From NCBI RefSeq assembly GCF_010015585.1, contig NW_022985072.1, positions 482,773 through 502,837 on the forward strand: a stretch of DNA of 20,065 nucleotides. The letters are read 5' to 3'. The notes beneath the pieces are model-generated. The model searched no databases, was not told the origin of the DNA, and saw nothing but the letters and a program-made list of their open reading frames with translations. Positions 9,106-19,906 of this stretch are shown piece after piece. A program made the position numbers and the translations under genes. The stretch is from Eremomyces bilateralis CBS 781.70 (lineage: Eukaryota > Ascomycota > Dothideomycetes > Eremomycetales > Eremomycetaceae). How positions within the stretch are numbered: the first letter of the stretch is position 1; each line of letters starts with the position of its first letter.

Positions 9106-9604
9106 AAGTACTGGCCTTTCTTAGTTCGGCAAGTCGATAATACATGTGCGACTTCTGTTCACGCAGACTGGAGGAGGAAGTCGAAGATGAAACGCCGTCA
9201 AGTTCTTCCACACCTAGAGCACGAGTTTTTGAGTCCCACTAGCCGCCCCCTGTTCTGCGCCACGATCGGAATTACCACCCAGCTCACAGTTCTGCGTAAT
9301 CATCGGCTCTGAATCGCCGCTTAACCCCTGAACACGAGAACTAGATATGGTTCTGAAGACATCGACTTGCTCGGCTTGAGACACACTCTGATCGAACTCT
9401 TTCTCAGGTGCACTGGGGTGCTAGACACTTCACTGCTTCGAAAAAGGGGGTTCCGAGCAGGATGACCATTTTCACAGCCCCTGTACACGCTTCGATAATA
9501 CCGACACCCCCTGCGACATCTCGGCGTCCCGTCACTTCTGCCCTCCATGCAGAGAAGCACCGATGAACCACACCGAACACGAGAGGTATATATCCCGCAC
9601 TACA
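9106..9604. other. no gene recognised
   Basis: A possible acceptor near 9166 (TTCACGCAG) is followed by a short acidic frame (LEEEVEDETPSSSSTPRA) that ends at a stop near 9240. It could be the tail of whatever gene the preceding array belonged to. TATATA occurs at about 9587, upstream of small ATG frames at 9605 and 9624. Confidence 0.3.
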
Positions 9605-9879
9605 ATGAGTCAAGAAATTCATGTCACAATCCCTTGTGCAGTGTCTTCGGAACAGGACAGACAGACAGCCTTGCGATTTAGGCCTCCAGTTTGGAGGCGC
9701 TCCACCCCCCTGCTCCCCACGGTCCTCCCTCGGACCCATACCTGATGATGGAGCCCCAGCTCCCAGGAGCATGCTCCCAACCACGCCAACTCCGCCTGTG
9801 ACCGCACAAGCTCCAGAAGACAAGACCCTCTGATGTCGTGGGCAACCGCAATGCGCCCACTTCACGCGCGGATGCTACC

Positions 9880-10035
9880 ACTGCACCGATGTGCCGAATC
9901 GTCTGCTTCGGGGGGAGGGGAGGATGAAGAGCCACGGGATGAATGCAAGAAGGAATGTGAAGCGTTCATAGAGGCTCAGAGCCGTCCGTCGACAGATGAT
10001 GCCGAGTCAATGAAGACGGTGCCACATATTCGGAA
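9880..10035 (+). pseudogene. decayed paralogue of the small gene at 7252-7747
   Basis: The plus strand here matches exon 2 of the minus-strand gene. CRIVCF corresponds to KKIACF, ECKKECEAFIEAQSR to RRKRCQAFVESQKR, and DAESMKTV to DAESITKV. At DNA level AAGCGTTC and GATGCCGAGTC are identical in both, and a 35-nt block is about three-quarters identical by eye. The first motif and the rest are in different frames, separated by a G-rich run near 9911-9925. No matching first exon is evident upstream. The copy therefore looks broken, unless an unrecognised intron corrects it. Confidence 0.5.
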
Positions 10036-10737
10036 TAGAATAGACAGACCAGCATGTAAATCGGGCAGCAGGCAATTATTACAATGGGGTCAGTGGTCAA
10101 TGCATGCCATCGGATCTACTTGATCCTGGGATGGGAGGGGATGGGAGGGACATTTCTATTGAGCACTTGTATGGTGTTCAGGAGGGCCAAAGTCCATGGG
10201 GCCGAAGACATGGATCTTGTATATTAGACCAAATCACAAAATGGCATTCGGCATAGCTTTGAAGACATCACGACTGATCTTCTATGAGACCAACCAACCA
10301 CCATGTGCATCAGGAAGAACACAGTTTATCTGAAACTGCTTTTTGATTGGCGGATTCTAATGTACATCTGTGACCGAAAAACCAGGATGATATCATCCTC
10401 CGAGACTCATGCAATGGGCTGTCCACCTTACTATACGGACTTTACGACGCATCGTAGAGTCAGGTAGGGAGACAGACTTCTATTAGCAGGAATAGAAGAT
10501 GGAACTGCAGACGATGCCTGTCAAGGCGGGTATCCCTGGATCCATGCAATGAAATCGACGCTTGTTCCCGAACGTGGAAACCCGAACCCGTGTGAAAGAA
10601 AACCCTTATAGTCCTATACAATGCGGATCGCGATGCTTGAAAGAAAGAAGGGAGGTATTCATAGCCTCGTGTATGTGCTGATACATTTGTGTGAAAGGCA
10701 CAGCGATGTCAACCACCGGATGCGCAATCGACCTGGA
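10036..10737. other. region 3' of the PNUTS-like gene, no gene recognised
   Basis: This stretch of about 700 bp has only short open frames. The 3' untranslated region and poly(A) site of the minus-strand gene ending at 10738 should lie in its right part. A G-rich motif is listed separately. Confidence 0.5.
10128..10149 (+). other. potential G-quadruplex motif
   Basis: Five runs of three or four G are separated by one or two bases (GGGATGGGAGGGGATGGGAG and onward), including the tandem repeat GATGGGAGGG twice (10130-10139, 10140-10149). This meets the usual G3+N1-7 quadruplex pattern on the plus strand. Its function is unknown. Confidence 0.6.
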
Positions 10738-13700
10738 TCAAACTTGATCGTGGCGGTAGGTGCATTCAGAGCCTTTGAGACACCTGCCTTCTGCGAAAAA
10801 CCGGCATGATTGAGTGAACTTCTTTGCCGGGTTGCCGGCGGGCTTGAACTTCTTCCTTGCCGGGTTTCCCATCCCATCATCCATCTCCGGCTCTCGAGGG
10901 CGTCGTCGACTTTCCTCTTCATGTGCCGGCGGCTGGTTGTAGTTCGTCTGATAGTAGGGATTCGCACTGTAATACTGCTGTTGATACTGTGCGGAGTATC
11001 CCTGGGCCCATGGATTCTGGGCCTGAGCGTCTTGCTGCTGTTGAGGGCCAGTCGGTGTGCTGGCTTTCAATTGCTCTAGGAGCGCTGATACCTCTGCAGA
11101 ATTCACGCCACCCGTAGTTGCAGCTCCGGTTGCTGTTGGTGCACTTCCCGATGTCGCTTGAGCATTCGAGTAATGGGATTGGTCATATGAAGGCGCCACA
11201 GACGCTTCAGTCGAGATGTAGCCGTGGTTTCGAAGGTCGGCGAGCAGGGAATTCAGATCAACAGCAGGGGCGGGGGTTGGATCTTGAGGCGCCGCGCTTG
11301 AAGATGAGTTAGGTGCGGCGAATCGCGCAAAGACTTCTTCCAAGCTGGCTTGCTGTTGTTGCTCCTGTTGCTTCGATTGCTGCTCTCGATCTCTTTCCTG
11401 TTGTGCTTGCTGCTTCTGGTATTCGGTGGAGACATAAGTCTGACGACTTCGAGATTCGAACCAGTGGCGACGAGAAGCTTCATGGTGGTCCGGGGCCTCG
11501 GGCATGAGTTCCGACGGAGGAAGATATCCCCTCTCAACTTCACGATTCTGTGGATGTCGTTAGCAAAACAGTAGTTCAGTCATGTGCGAAAACTCACCAC
11601 TACCCAGTCGGGGAGCTGCATGGAAGCAGGTTCTTTGACATTCTCACCGGCATCTTGCTTGCGAGGTTCGCGAGGTGTAGGAGGGATGTCGGAAGGATCC
11701 AGGTAGTGCACCAAGAGTGTTGTGGACTCTCGATGATTCTGCTCTTCGTCGTCTGGAGAGACTATGGGTGTTTTGCCACCGTAGATGGTCGTGTTTTTCT
11801 CTGCCGCCTCTTTGGGAAGCACCGAGTAGTCAATGTCTAGATAGGGGAAATAGTCAGTGCTCAGATCCAAAGCGATAAGTGCAGGGTAGTTCGTACTCGA
11901 AGGCGTGGTCCACTCCCGAATATCCTCCTCCTTCGGCAGATCTAGAGCTTCGGCCATCGCCACCTCCTCGTCAACATCAACATGTCGTTTCAACACTTGA
12001 CCTTCACTCCTCATGTCATTGAGATCGACGTCCATGTTTGTATCGAGGCTTCTCTCGGAAGGATCGCTTTTGAACTCACGGACCGCTACGAGCATCTCAT
12101 CCACAGGCCAGGACACGCGAAGATGACGTCTTGATTCCTTTCTCATTCGCTTAGCCTTCTCTTCAGGTGTCTCCGGAGGTCCCTCGGGCTCCTTCTTTGC
12201 AGGTTTTTCCACCACCTTTTCCCTCGTCAGCTCCTCCATGGTATCTCGAAATGAGAAAGCTGGTTTGGACGGGCCCGCTGGTTTCTCAGGGACCTTACTG
12301 AGGTAATGGTTAGCATGGGTGAATTTCAGTTCAATGGCATTACTCACGCGACAAATGTATCCCTTTCCCTGTCCTTAGCAGTAGCAGCGGGAGTAGCCAA
12401 AGCTGATGGTTTTTTCGATGCCGACGAAAGTGACGTGAATAAATTTGGCGCCTTCGCCATTGCTTTTGCTTTGACAGCATTGGCCAATTTTGAGCTTCCC
12501 GGTTCACCATCCTTCCCTGATAACACAGCTGCTGATCGCTTCACTGGAATTACGCCGGACTTGGTTGCAGCAGCCCTCCCACTGAGCATTGACATATTTC
12601 CAGCCTGTTTGGGCCCCGAAAGTGATGCACTGACAGAACCTGGACCATGCTTTACAACTTTGGATGGGCCAACACCAGATGCTTGCACTCCAACCCCTTT
12701 GGTTACGGTCGACATTTTTGATGCGCCAGATGCGAATGGTGTCCCTTGAACATGCTTGGCTGAATCACTATCAAGCGAGCGCTTTACTCCAGCGACGGAT
12801 GGGGCTGCCCTCACGATAGTGGCTGGCTTGGTGGACACCGGTGGGTTGGATGGAGTAAGGGCATTAACCCCATCATTGTTGGCCATCGTCGGGGAGCCAA
12901 CAGACAACTTACTCTTCCTTGCAACCTCCAGGATACTTTGTGCCAACTTCTTCGTCTGCTCATCTCCCTTTTTCTCGATCCTGGCCATCACCTTGTCCCA
13001 AGTTTTGCCAGTTCCTTTTCCTGTGGTGACTTCTCGTGATATCGAAGGGCTTCGTGCAAGTAGCTAGACCATTTTCTAAATTAGTAACCAAGTCCAGTGC
13101 TTTAGGAAAAAAACCTTACCTCCAATGCAGCCTTCAGGAGACCACCGGCGTAGTCATTCTGGTTCACACGGTCGGCCATGAAAGAGAGGAACAAGGTAAG
13201 GAAGGAAGCATCTGTCCCAAATCTAAAGTAGAAATTATAGTCAGTTACAGATCATCATAGCCAACACACAGAAGCCATCTCGCGACTCAGTACTATATCG
13301 TGTACTCGCCACATAACTCCAGACCTCTCTAGCATTGAACTGCACAGCTTCTTGATCCACAGCTGTCCAGGACAAAGCAAAGGAATACGATGGGCGGCAG
13401 TGTGAAAACTGGTGAAAGCACTTACCTCGAGATGATTTGCGGGTGGCCATGTTCCTGAGCAGCCTTAAACGCCACCTCAAGCTGATTCCGTTGAAAATCC
13501 ACTTTGGATTTGATGCTAGCCTTCAGGGCATCAGTAGCAGCAGCATCGTAGTCGCCCTTGTCCTTCTTCCAACGATCACGGATGGCACTGATGACCACCC
13601 AGTACATGCCAAGACACCCTCTAACCTCTGCGCCCGTTAATGGCTGCCTCTTCGGCTTCCATAGCGCTTTGATGGTGTCATATTTAATAGCTTCCAGCGG

Positions 13701-15450
13701 CTCCTTGGGACGTTGACCAGGCAAAGGGGATACCTCCATTTCTTCAACCGATTCAGGTTCCGAGTCGTCACTGCTCTCATCCGACTGCTCCGAGCTCTCG
13801 GCGTCTTCGGACTCAGAGGCAGCGATCTGTCCAATGGGTTTGGCACCCTTCTTGGCCTTTTCTATGGGAGATTTACTGGCTACTGCAAGATCAATGTTAG
13901 TTTTCAAGTTCAAGAAGAAAAATAACAGTGAAAGCGTGTATCTAGGGATGAATGCATGGGTCACGTGCTGAGGTGCTCGAACCACATATCGATTAGGGGC
14001 ACACTCCCTACACGTGCTTAAGCCGTAACACACGGGCAATTGAAGGAACTTAAATCCACCTACCTGTGGCGCTTTTGAGGGCATCGACACTACTACCTTT
14101 GATCTTCGCAGCCTCTGCATAGGAGAATCGCTCCTTCTTCAAACTATCCGACTTGATCACACCTTGGAAGAATTAGTACGGGTTGAAAATTTGACATGTT
14201 AGGGGAGTGGACACCCTCACCTTTTGACCAGCTCAGCTTAACCGTCCCAGTTAGGATGTCAGCGAACTTCATTATCTTCTCCACCTTCCGATCCTGTGGA
14301 AGGTCAATTTTATCAATGATAGAGAACTGTTTCCTATCTTTGGAGAACTGTTTCCCCACTTGGTGGCTCTTCGGAACTCTCACAAAAGGGGCGAGAGTCT
14401 CCTGCGATTTGTCGGATACCGCCGCCGATATCTCACCCTCAGCACCCAACGTTGTGCGTCCCGGTGCCACTTGGGCACCTGTGAATTGTTGGTTTGGGGT
14501 GACGGAAGGCGACAGAGAGGAGCCGGAGGGCATGATCATTGCATATTGCTGGGGATTCGTCATCTGCGGAGCAATGGTGCGCAAGTTGGTCGATGTCATC
14601 GACGGCACCGGGTTTTGCTGTTGAATACGGACATTGCTGCTGCCCGGTGGGGGTGTGGCCTGGGATCCAGCGCCGGACAGTTGACTGGGAGTGAATGCCC
14701 GTGAAGGGCCTTGTGCAATGGACAGATGGTTTTGATATGGACTGCCATGGCTGAGAGCTTGAGATGCAGTCAAGCTTCCGTCTTTCTTGAAGGTCGGAGG
14801 AAGCTGAGATAGGGATGCTGTCTTTTGAGCAGGAGATCCATGTGAAAGTGATGGGGAGCATCGAGCGTCATGCTGTGCAAACGGACTCGATGTTCGCGGC
14901 TATCTAACTGTCAGTATGGAGAACTCAGGGGGTGATCACGTGATCATACCTGTTGCGATTGGAGCTGCCCGACAGTCGCATGGTTCGGGTAAACGTTGGA
15001 AGATCCGTTGGATTGAAAAGCAGTCAAATCATTTGAATCGTCCAGGACTGACGGGTGTTGGTAGGACGGCTGCTGGTAGGTTTCGAAGTGGCCACCCTGA
15101 GCGGCTTGAAGCGCATATCCAGTCGACGATCCATACAGGGATGGGTCCACAGCAGCATCAACATGAGAAAAGGGAGAACCAGACAGCGTAGGATCGCTGA
15201 ATTGATTTGGATCATGAGGTAAGAATCCTGAGGAATAAGGCACCGTATGGCTATACTGCCCTTCGGTTGAAGACGGTTGCTGATGAGGTTGCTGATGCGG
15301 TTGCCATATTGATTGTTGATCGTTCCAGTTCAAGTTATCTTGATACAGCCCTTGACCATATCCTCCCTGAAAATTGTTCTCAGTGTTGGGAAAGGTATTA
15401 TTGAGCAACAAATCATCTCCTGTATAAGGAGGGCCATGATCTGAAGCCAT
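10738..15450 (-). CDS. PNUTS-like PP1 regulatory protein with carboxy-terminal CCCH zinc finger (1354 aa)
   Basis: Exons are 15450-14950, 14899-14221, 14162-14064, 13882-13426, 13222-13120, 13063-12348, 12297-11598 and 11547-10738. All junctions keep frame and use GT-AG sites; five introns are 50-58 bp and two are longer (181 and 203 bp). Residues 1-390 are Gln/Ser/Pro-rich and disordered. The middle (about 390-700) is helical and resembles the TFIIS-N-like region of this family, with KTWDKVMARIEKKGDEQTKK. Residues 912-915 (RVSW, after basic KESRRHL) match the RVxF/W PP1-docking motif, like TVTW of animal PNUTS. A Gln-rich tail leads to a zinc finger at 1333-1351, spaced C-x7-C-x5-C-x3-H, three residues from the end. 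PNUTS proteins target PP1 to RNA polymerase II and cleavage/termination factors in the nucleus. The motif order and length support this assignment; it is still inference. It diverges from SLY1. Confidence 0.85.
12348..13063 (-). other. low-complexity linker exon of the PNUTS-like gene
   Basis: Exon 6 starts in the conserved KVMARIEKKGDE helix and then becomes a long Ala/Ser/Lys/Gly-rich linker. Its antisense strand is open for 147 codons, which is a composition effect and not a second gene. Confidence 0.6.
14933..14946. promoter_or_regulatory. 14-bp perfect palindrome with CACGTG core
   Basis: TGATCACGTGATCA lies inside the first intron of the PNUTS-like gene, three bases from the donor. It contains the E-box CACGTG, a bHLH site, and two flanking GATC. 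A similar TCACGTG occurs in intron 3 near 13961 and upstream of PSP1 at 3122. Any regulatory role is inferred. Confidence 0.4.
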
Positions 15451-16932
15451 GGCTGCAAGTTGGTGTAGGGGTCGATCGATGCCGGGTTGATGTTTTACCG
15501 AAGTTTAAGCGGGTTGCGGAGCGAAAGGATGCAGCCCGTGGAAGAAAAGGACTGAAATGTTGGGTCCTCGGCGGACCGTTTGCGCGTAAGTCGCCAAACC
15601 ACTTTTCACACAACACCAAAATGCCCTAACACCCAGGCAACGTCCAAGTCGGTCCTGGTGCCAATTTGATGCGTCGGACAGGCTATCCAGAGGGAACCTT
15701 CCCTGTCGAAGACGCGATTCTCGGGCTCTCCAGCACACTCCTCCACGGCACGACCGTATGCACCAAGTCGACTCGACAGGGACCACAGGTTTGCTCCTGT
15801 GAGCCCGTCGTTGGGTTGGACGATATTATTTCGGAACTCCGAGACAGGACTATGCCTTCTCTGATTTCATACGATGCTTTCCTCACAGGAAGTTAGAGCG
15901 CCTTAATTCTCAGAAAGCAGACCTGTGCCTTGGGCTCTGTGCCTACACGATGTCGCGGCCGCAACCAAGCAGTCCTTTAGAACTAGAATGACGGCTTCAC
16001 TAACATCGGCGCTGCATCCCGCTCCCAGGGAATGCAGATGGATAGCACGATCTTATGGTTCGTCCTTTAGAAGTCTTAGACAACTTCAGCAACGAATTTA
16101 TGTTGGGTTTGAGCTCTCCTTGGCTGCAGGAATGAGTGAGAAATGAGTCCTCCACGGCCATGCAACCCCAACCTCACAACCTCGATTAACGAGTACACAC
16201 CTCCATTCACGAGTCTGGGGCTTCCCAAATCAGCAGGAGAAAGGGATTTCAAGAGTTAGGGTTGAAAGAGGTCACTTTAAGGCACTTAGAGGATGGTTTG
16301 GGACGAGTTTTCGATGGAAAATGTTGATGAAGCTCTCCAGAAGTTGGGAGATTGCGAGGAGCAGGAGACTCGTTCTTGGTGGAGCGGTCACGTTATCTCG
16401 TCGTTGCTTGGCAGATATTACTTAGTCATTCAAGTAGCATGGATTGTAATGTATGAGAGGCTGAGATAAGTCTTGGTCCCTGCGTTGCTATGCAATCCAG
16501 CGATTGTTGCAGTGGCCAGAATGGCATATCTGGATCTTGTCAGTTTTCAATGTATGACTACTAGAGAATAATAATTTGTTGTTTAAACAATGGCAATACT
16601 GAAATGTTCCTAGTATGGGAAGAGACGAGTTGAACTAACCGGAAGTATACATGATCCAAAATAATGGGGGATGATGTATTGATTCCTTGTTGCCTTGCTA
16701 CCTTATTTCCTCTCTATCCAAGATCCAGGTATCAACGCAGCGTGAACTGCTACGTAACTGAAGTTGAAGAAGAAAGGGACACCTCATACGTCTACTCTGT
16801 GACCATTCATTGCCTACGGAGCTTAAAAAGTACAAGCCAGCTTCAATTCAGAGCTATGCTCTTTAAATTCAGATAGCCAATCCACAAACACATGTCGGGA
16901 ACGCCTGATTGAACATCGCGATCGAACGAAAC
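15451..16932. promoter_or_regulatory. divergent promoter region between PNUTS-like gene and SLY1
   Basis: These 1.48 kb lie between two divergent starts. The left part holds a candidate spliced plus-strand unit (listed separately). The right part (about 16150-16930) has no good coding and should contain the SLY1 promoter. The last 60 bp before the SLY1 ATG are mixed sequence without an obvious TATA box. Confidence 0.5.
15541..15896 (+). CDS. possible small spliced gene in the divergent promoter region
   Basis: An intron-like segment at 15586-15636 (51 bp) has a GTAAGT donor, a CTAAC branch site and a CAG acceptor, matching the certain introns in size and signals. Joined across it, one frame reads LKCWVLGGPFARNVQVGPGA and runs to a stop at 15894-15896. 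This frame has no ATG upstream. A second frame does start at ATG 15558 but is Arg-rich and shorter. The minus strand of 15600-15870 is also open and protein-like. It may be a 5'-UTR intron of an unrecognised transcript. No family is recognised. Confidence 0.3.
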
Positions 16933-19257
16933 ATGTCCGACATGGCGTCAACGTCGCTGTCACTGCGGGATCGGCAGCTGCGTGAGTGGACAGAATTCCA
17001 TGAAATGTATTAATATGTACTGATATACGTATAGGCTCAATTGTGCGCATGCTGAACCTGAACCACGAGCCTCCAGCGTCACAAGAAGACGAACACGACC
17101 AACAAGCGAATGGTGGACTTCCCCATTCCTCATCACTCGTTGACGAGAACGGTCTGCCAATATGGAAAGTCCTTGTATTCGACAACATGGGGAGGGACAT
17201 TATCAGCAGCGTTATGCGCGTGCAAGACCTAAGAGAATGCGGCATCACGATCCATCTGTATGTTCGCGGTTCGCGGTTTCGCACCTACAAGCCATGCTAA
17301 CCAGATGCGCAGTAATATAAACACCACAAGAGCATCAATACCAGATGTACCCGTCATCTACCTTGTCGAACCGACCTTGCCGAACCTCCAGATCATCACA
17401 TCCGACCTTGCGCGAAACCTTTACTCTCCTGCCTACATCAACTGCTTACATTCGATACCCCGGCAATTACTCGAGGATTTCGCATCAGAATCCGCGAAGA
17501 CAGGGACAACAGAGCACATCGCTCAAGTATACGACCAATACCTCAATTTCATTGTCACGGAGCCGGACCTCTTCAGTCTGGGGCTGGGAAGCGGCGTATA
17601 CTGGGCCATGAACAGTGCCAAGACACCGGATGAGGAATTGGACGCAACTGTGGACAAGGTGGTCAGCGGGCTGTTCAGTGTAGTTGTCACAATGGGTATG
17701 TTAACAAATACCCTGCTATGGAGCCCTACTGACATTATGTGTTTCAGGATCAATACCAATCATCCGGTGTCCAAAAGGCGGCGCAGCTGAGATGATATCT
17801 GCAAAACTCGATAGAAAACTGCGGGATCATATCTTGAACTCGAAAGACAACCTATTTTCCAGCGGATCCCAGTCGAAGTCTGCTGAAGCACAATCATCTC
17901 GACCTGTTCTCGTCATTGTTGACCGCACTGTCGATTTGATCCCCATGCTATCTCACTCGTGGACCTATCAGTCGCTAGTACATGATGTCCTCAAAATGCG
18001 CCTAAACAGGATCACAGTCGAGGTACCAAAGGACGAAACCAACCCGAGTGGAGGAGTAGAAAAGAAGAACTTCCATTTGGATTCCAAGGACTTCTTCTGG
18101 AATCGCAATGCCCCGGTCCCATTTCCGCAAGTAGCGGAGGATATCGACAACGAACTCACGAAGTACAAGGAAGATGCGGACGAGATCATGAAGAAGACTG
18201 GTGTCAACTCAATACAAGACCTCGATGGAGACAACAGTGCTTCTGCTCATCATCTCAAAGCTGCAATAACTCAGTTGCCGGAGCTCCGGGAGCGGAAGGG
18301 CATCTTGGATATGCATATGAGCATTGCTACAGCTTTGTTGACCGGAATCAAAGAGCGCCAGCTGGATAACTACTACCAGCTGGAGGAAACCATTCTGAAA
18401 CAGACCAAAGCACAAATCATGGAGCTCATCGCCGACCAGGACAAAGGCAAAGACCCTTTGGATAAACTTCGTCTATTCATCATCTGGTACCTAAGCACGG
18501 AACAAGAGGTCTCCCGCGCTGAGTTCCAGCGTTTCGAGGAGGCACTGAAAACCGCTGGTGCTGAAACGGCTTCGCTAGCATACATCAACGGGTGAGTCAA
18601 TCCAGTAAACATCCCCTAAGCCCCATCTAACCTCCTCCCAGCGTCCGCGGTCTCACCCGCATGACAATGATGTCCAGCGCCCCCTCCCAACCCACGCAAT
18701 CCACCTCCACCGAGCTCTTCCGCGGCTTCTCCTCCATGTCCACCCGCTTCACCGACCGCTTCAAAGAGGTCGGCATCAGCGCCAACTTCGAGAACCTCAT
18801 CTCCGGCGTCAAGAACTTCCTGCCAGCCGACAAGGACTTCACCCTCACCAAGATCACCGAGTCGCTGATGGACCCCCAGAACGCCTCCTCCTCTGCCATC
18901 GCTAAGACCGAGAACTATCTGTTCTTCGACCCCCGCAGCTCGACGGCGAGGGGCATCGTGCCCACGGCCAGCCAGGCGCGGAGTCAGGCTCCGGGGGCGC
19001 CGGGCGTGTCGAGGGGCATCGAGGCGAGTTTTGGGCAGCGAAGGCAGGGGTTTGCGGAGGCGATCGTGTTCACGGTGGGAGGTGGGAGCATGGACGAGTA
19101 TGGAAACTTGCAGGAATGGGCGACGCGGACGGGTGCCGGCGGTGGGCCGGCGACGGCGACAGGGCCGAAGAAACGGGTGGTGTATGGAAGCACGGAGTTG
19201 TTGAATGCGCAGGATTTCGTGAGCAAGGAGTTAGCGAGATTGGGGGAGGAGGCTTGA
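16933..19257 (+). CDS. SLY1: SLY1, Sec1/Munc18-family protein for ER-Golgi SNARE assembly (704 aa)
   Basis: Exons are 16933-16981, 17035-17257, 17313-17695, 17748-18591 and 18642-19257, with introns of 50-55 bp and clean GT-AG junctions that keep frame. The start [16 protein letters not shown] leads into [10 protein letters not shown], the typical Sly1 opening. Following are [16 protein letters not shown] (domain 1), [28 protein letters not shown], and [20 protein letters not shown] with [11 protein letters not shown] (domains 2-3), then a helical region and the carboxy-terminal [20 protein letters not shown]. Sly1 clasps the syntaxin Sed5 and promotes SNARE assembly for ER-to-Golgi and intra-Golgi fusion; it is essential in yeast (666 aa). 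Length and motifs indicate an intact gene. The final exon is markedly more G+C-rich than the upstream exons and includes a Gly/Ala/Thr insert near residues 660-670. Confidence 0.96.
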
Positions 19258-19489
19258 GTGAGGGGTGGAAGCCCTGTTGTGCGGCATCGCTGTATAAGTG
19301 CTAGAATTTAGGATGGTTCGGATATTGTATCCTATCTGATCAAGCTGAAGGCACTGCCTGGACAGGCATACGCAATTATAATATACCTCAAAAACAACAG
19401 TTGATATCTTGGATTGTGCATATTATTACAGTATCCACTAAGTTAGTTATGGAAACTAGAGTTCCGGGATATACTAATTCGCCTCCAGT
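19258..19489 (+). other. SLY1 3' untranslated region and intergenic spacer
   Basis: The sequence turns AT-rich after the stop codon (AATTATAATATACC at about 19374-19387), fitting a 3' end and poly(A) signal region. No gene is seen. Confidence 0.5.
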
Positions 19490-19755
19490 TTACTTTTCAT
19501 AAATGCGTTGTCCACGATATCTGTAGTTATCCATTTTTAGCTCTAGACCCCCTGGAACTTCCACTGGTCGTGATCCTACTTCGATATTTGCAAGAAACAC
19601 AGGTACCATCCACGCTAAGCCCAACGTTGCCCCTGACATGATACATGTTCTCGTTTCCTTAGTTCTCGTTCTCCTCGAGGACCAGAGTAATAGTGACATG
19701 AATTGGTTGACCTGGGCCTTGTTGAACTTAGACTTGGTAAACGTTGTACGAGGAG
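19490..19755 (-). CDS. possible 3' end of a gene abutting the right hAT element
   Basis: A minus-strand frame is open from the transposon boundary at 19755 to a TAA at 19490-19492 (about 88 codons). It contains TKSKFNKAQVNQFMSLLLWS and GATLGLAWMVPVFLANIEVG. It would converge on SLY1. A second frame (GQPIHVTITLVLEENEN, then stop) is also protein-like, so the true frame or splicing is unclear. No start lies in the window: the frame runs into the hAT end. No family is recognised, and codon use is more A-rich than in the neighbouring genes. Confidence 0.25.
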
Positions 19756-19769
19756 TAGGGCTGGACACG

Positions 19770-19893
19770 AATATTCGATTACGAATATTCGTACGAATAT
19801 TCGTAGTCGAATACGAATAAAATTTAGAATTTCCGCTTACTAATATTCGTACGAATAATATTCGCATTATTCGTAATTATTCGTAATTATTCG
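19770..19893. repeat. hAT subterminal ATTCG/CGAAT repeat array (right copy)
   Basis: Dense ACGAATATTCG units occur here, including the palindromic run ACGAATATTCGTACGAATAT near 19781, and a tandem TAATTATTCG motif repeated near 19868-19893. Such subterminal repeats are expected transposase binding sites in hAT elements, and this side is denser than the left copy. Confidence 0.8.
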
Positions 19894-19906
19894 TAAATCT
19901 CTGAAG

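Noticed and set aside
9404-9865. 153-codon minus-strand open frame
   Set aside because: It is Gly/Arg-rich, crosses the stretch leading to the paralogue, has no domain, and other frames there are equally open.
10080-10095. CAATGGGGTCAGT shared between the decayed paralogue region and the intron of the gene at 7252-7747
   Set aside because: A 13-base match is expected by chance several times in 20 kb, and the order relative to the homologous exon differs.
12306-12749. 147-codon open frame on the plus strand, Ala/Asp/Pro-rich
   Set aside because: It is antisense to exon 6 and the intron of the PNUTS-like gene. The low-complexity Ala/Ser/Lys linker explains the missing stops.
15505-15786. 93-codon minus-strand open frame upstream of the PNUTS-like start
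   Set aside because: It overlaps the better-supported plus-strand intron signal and has no domain. The region is open in several frames.
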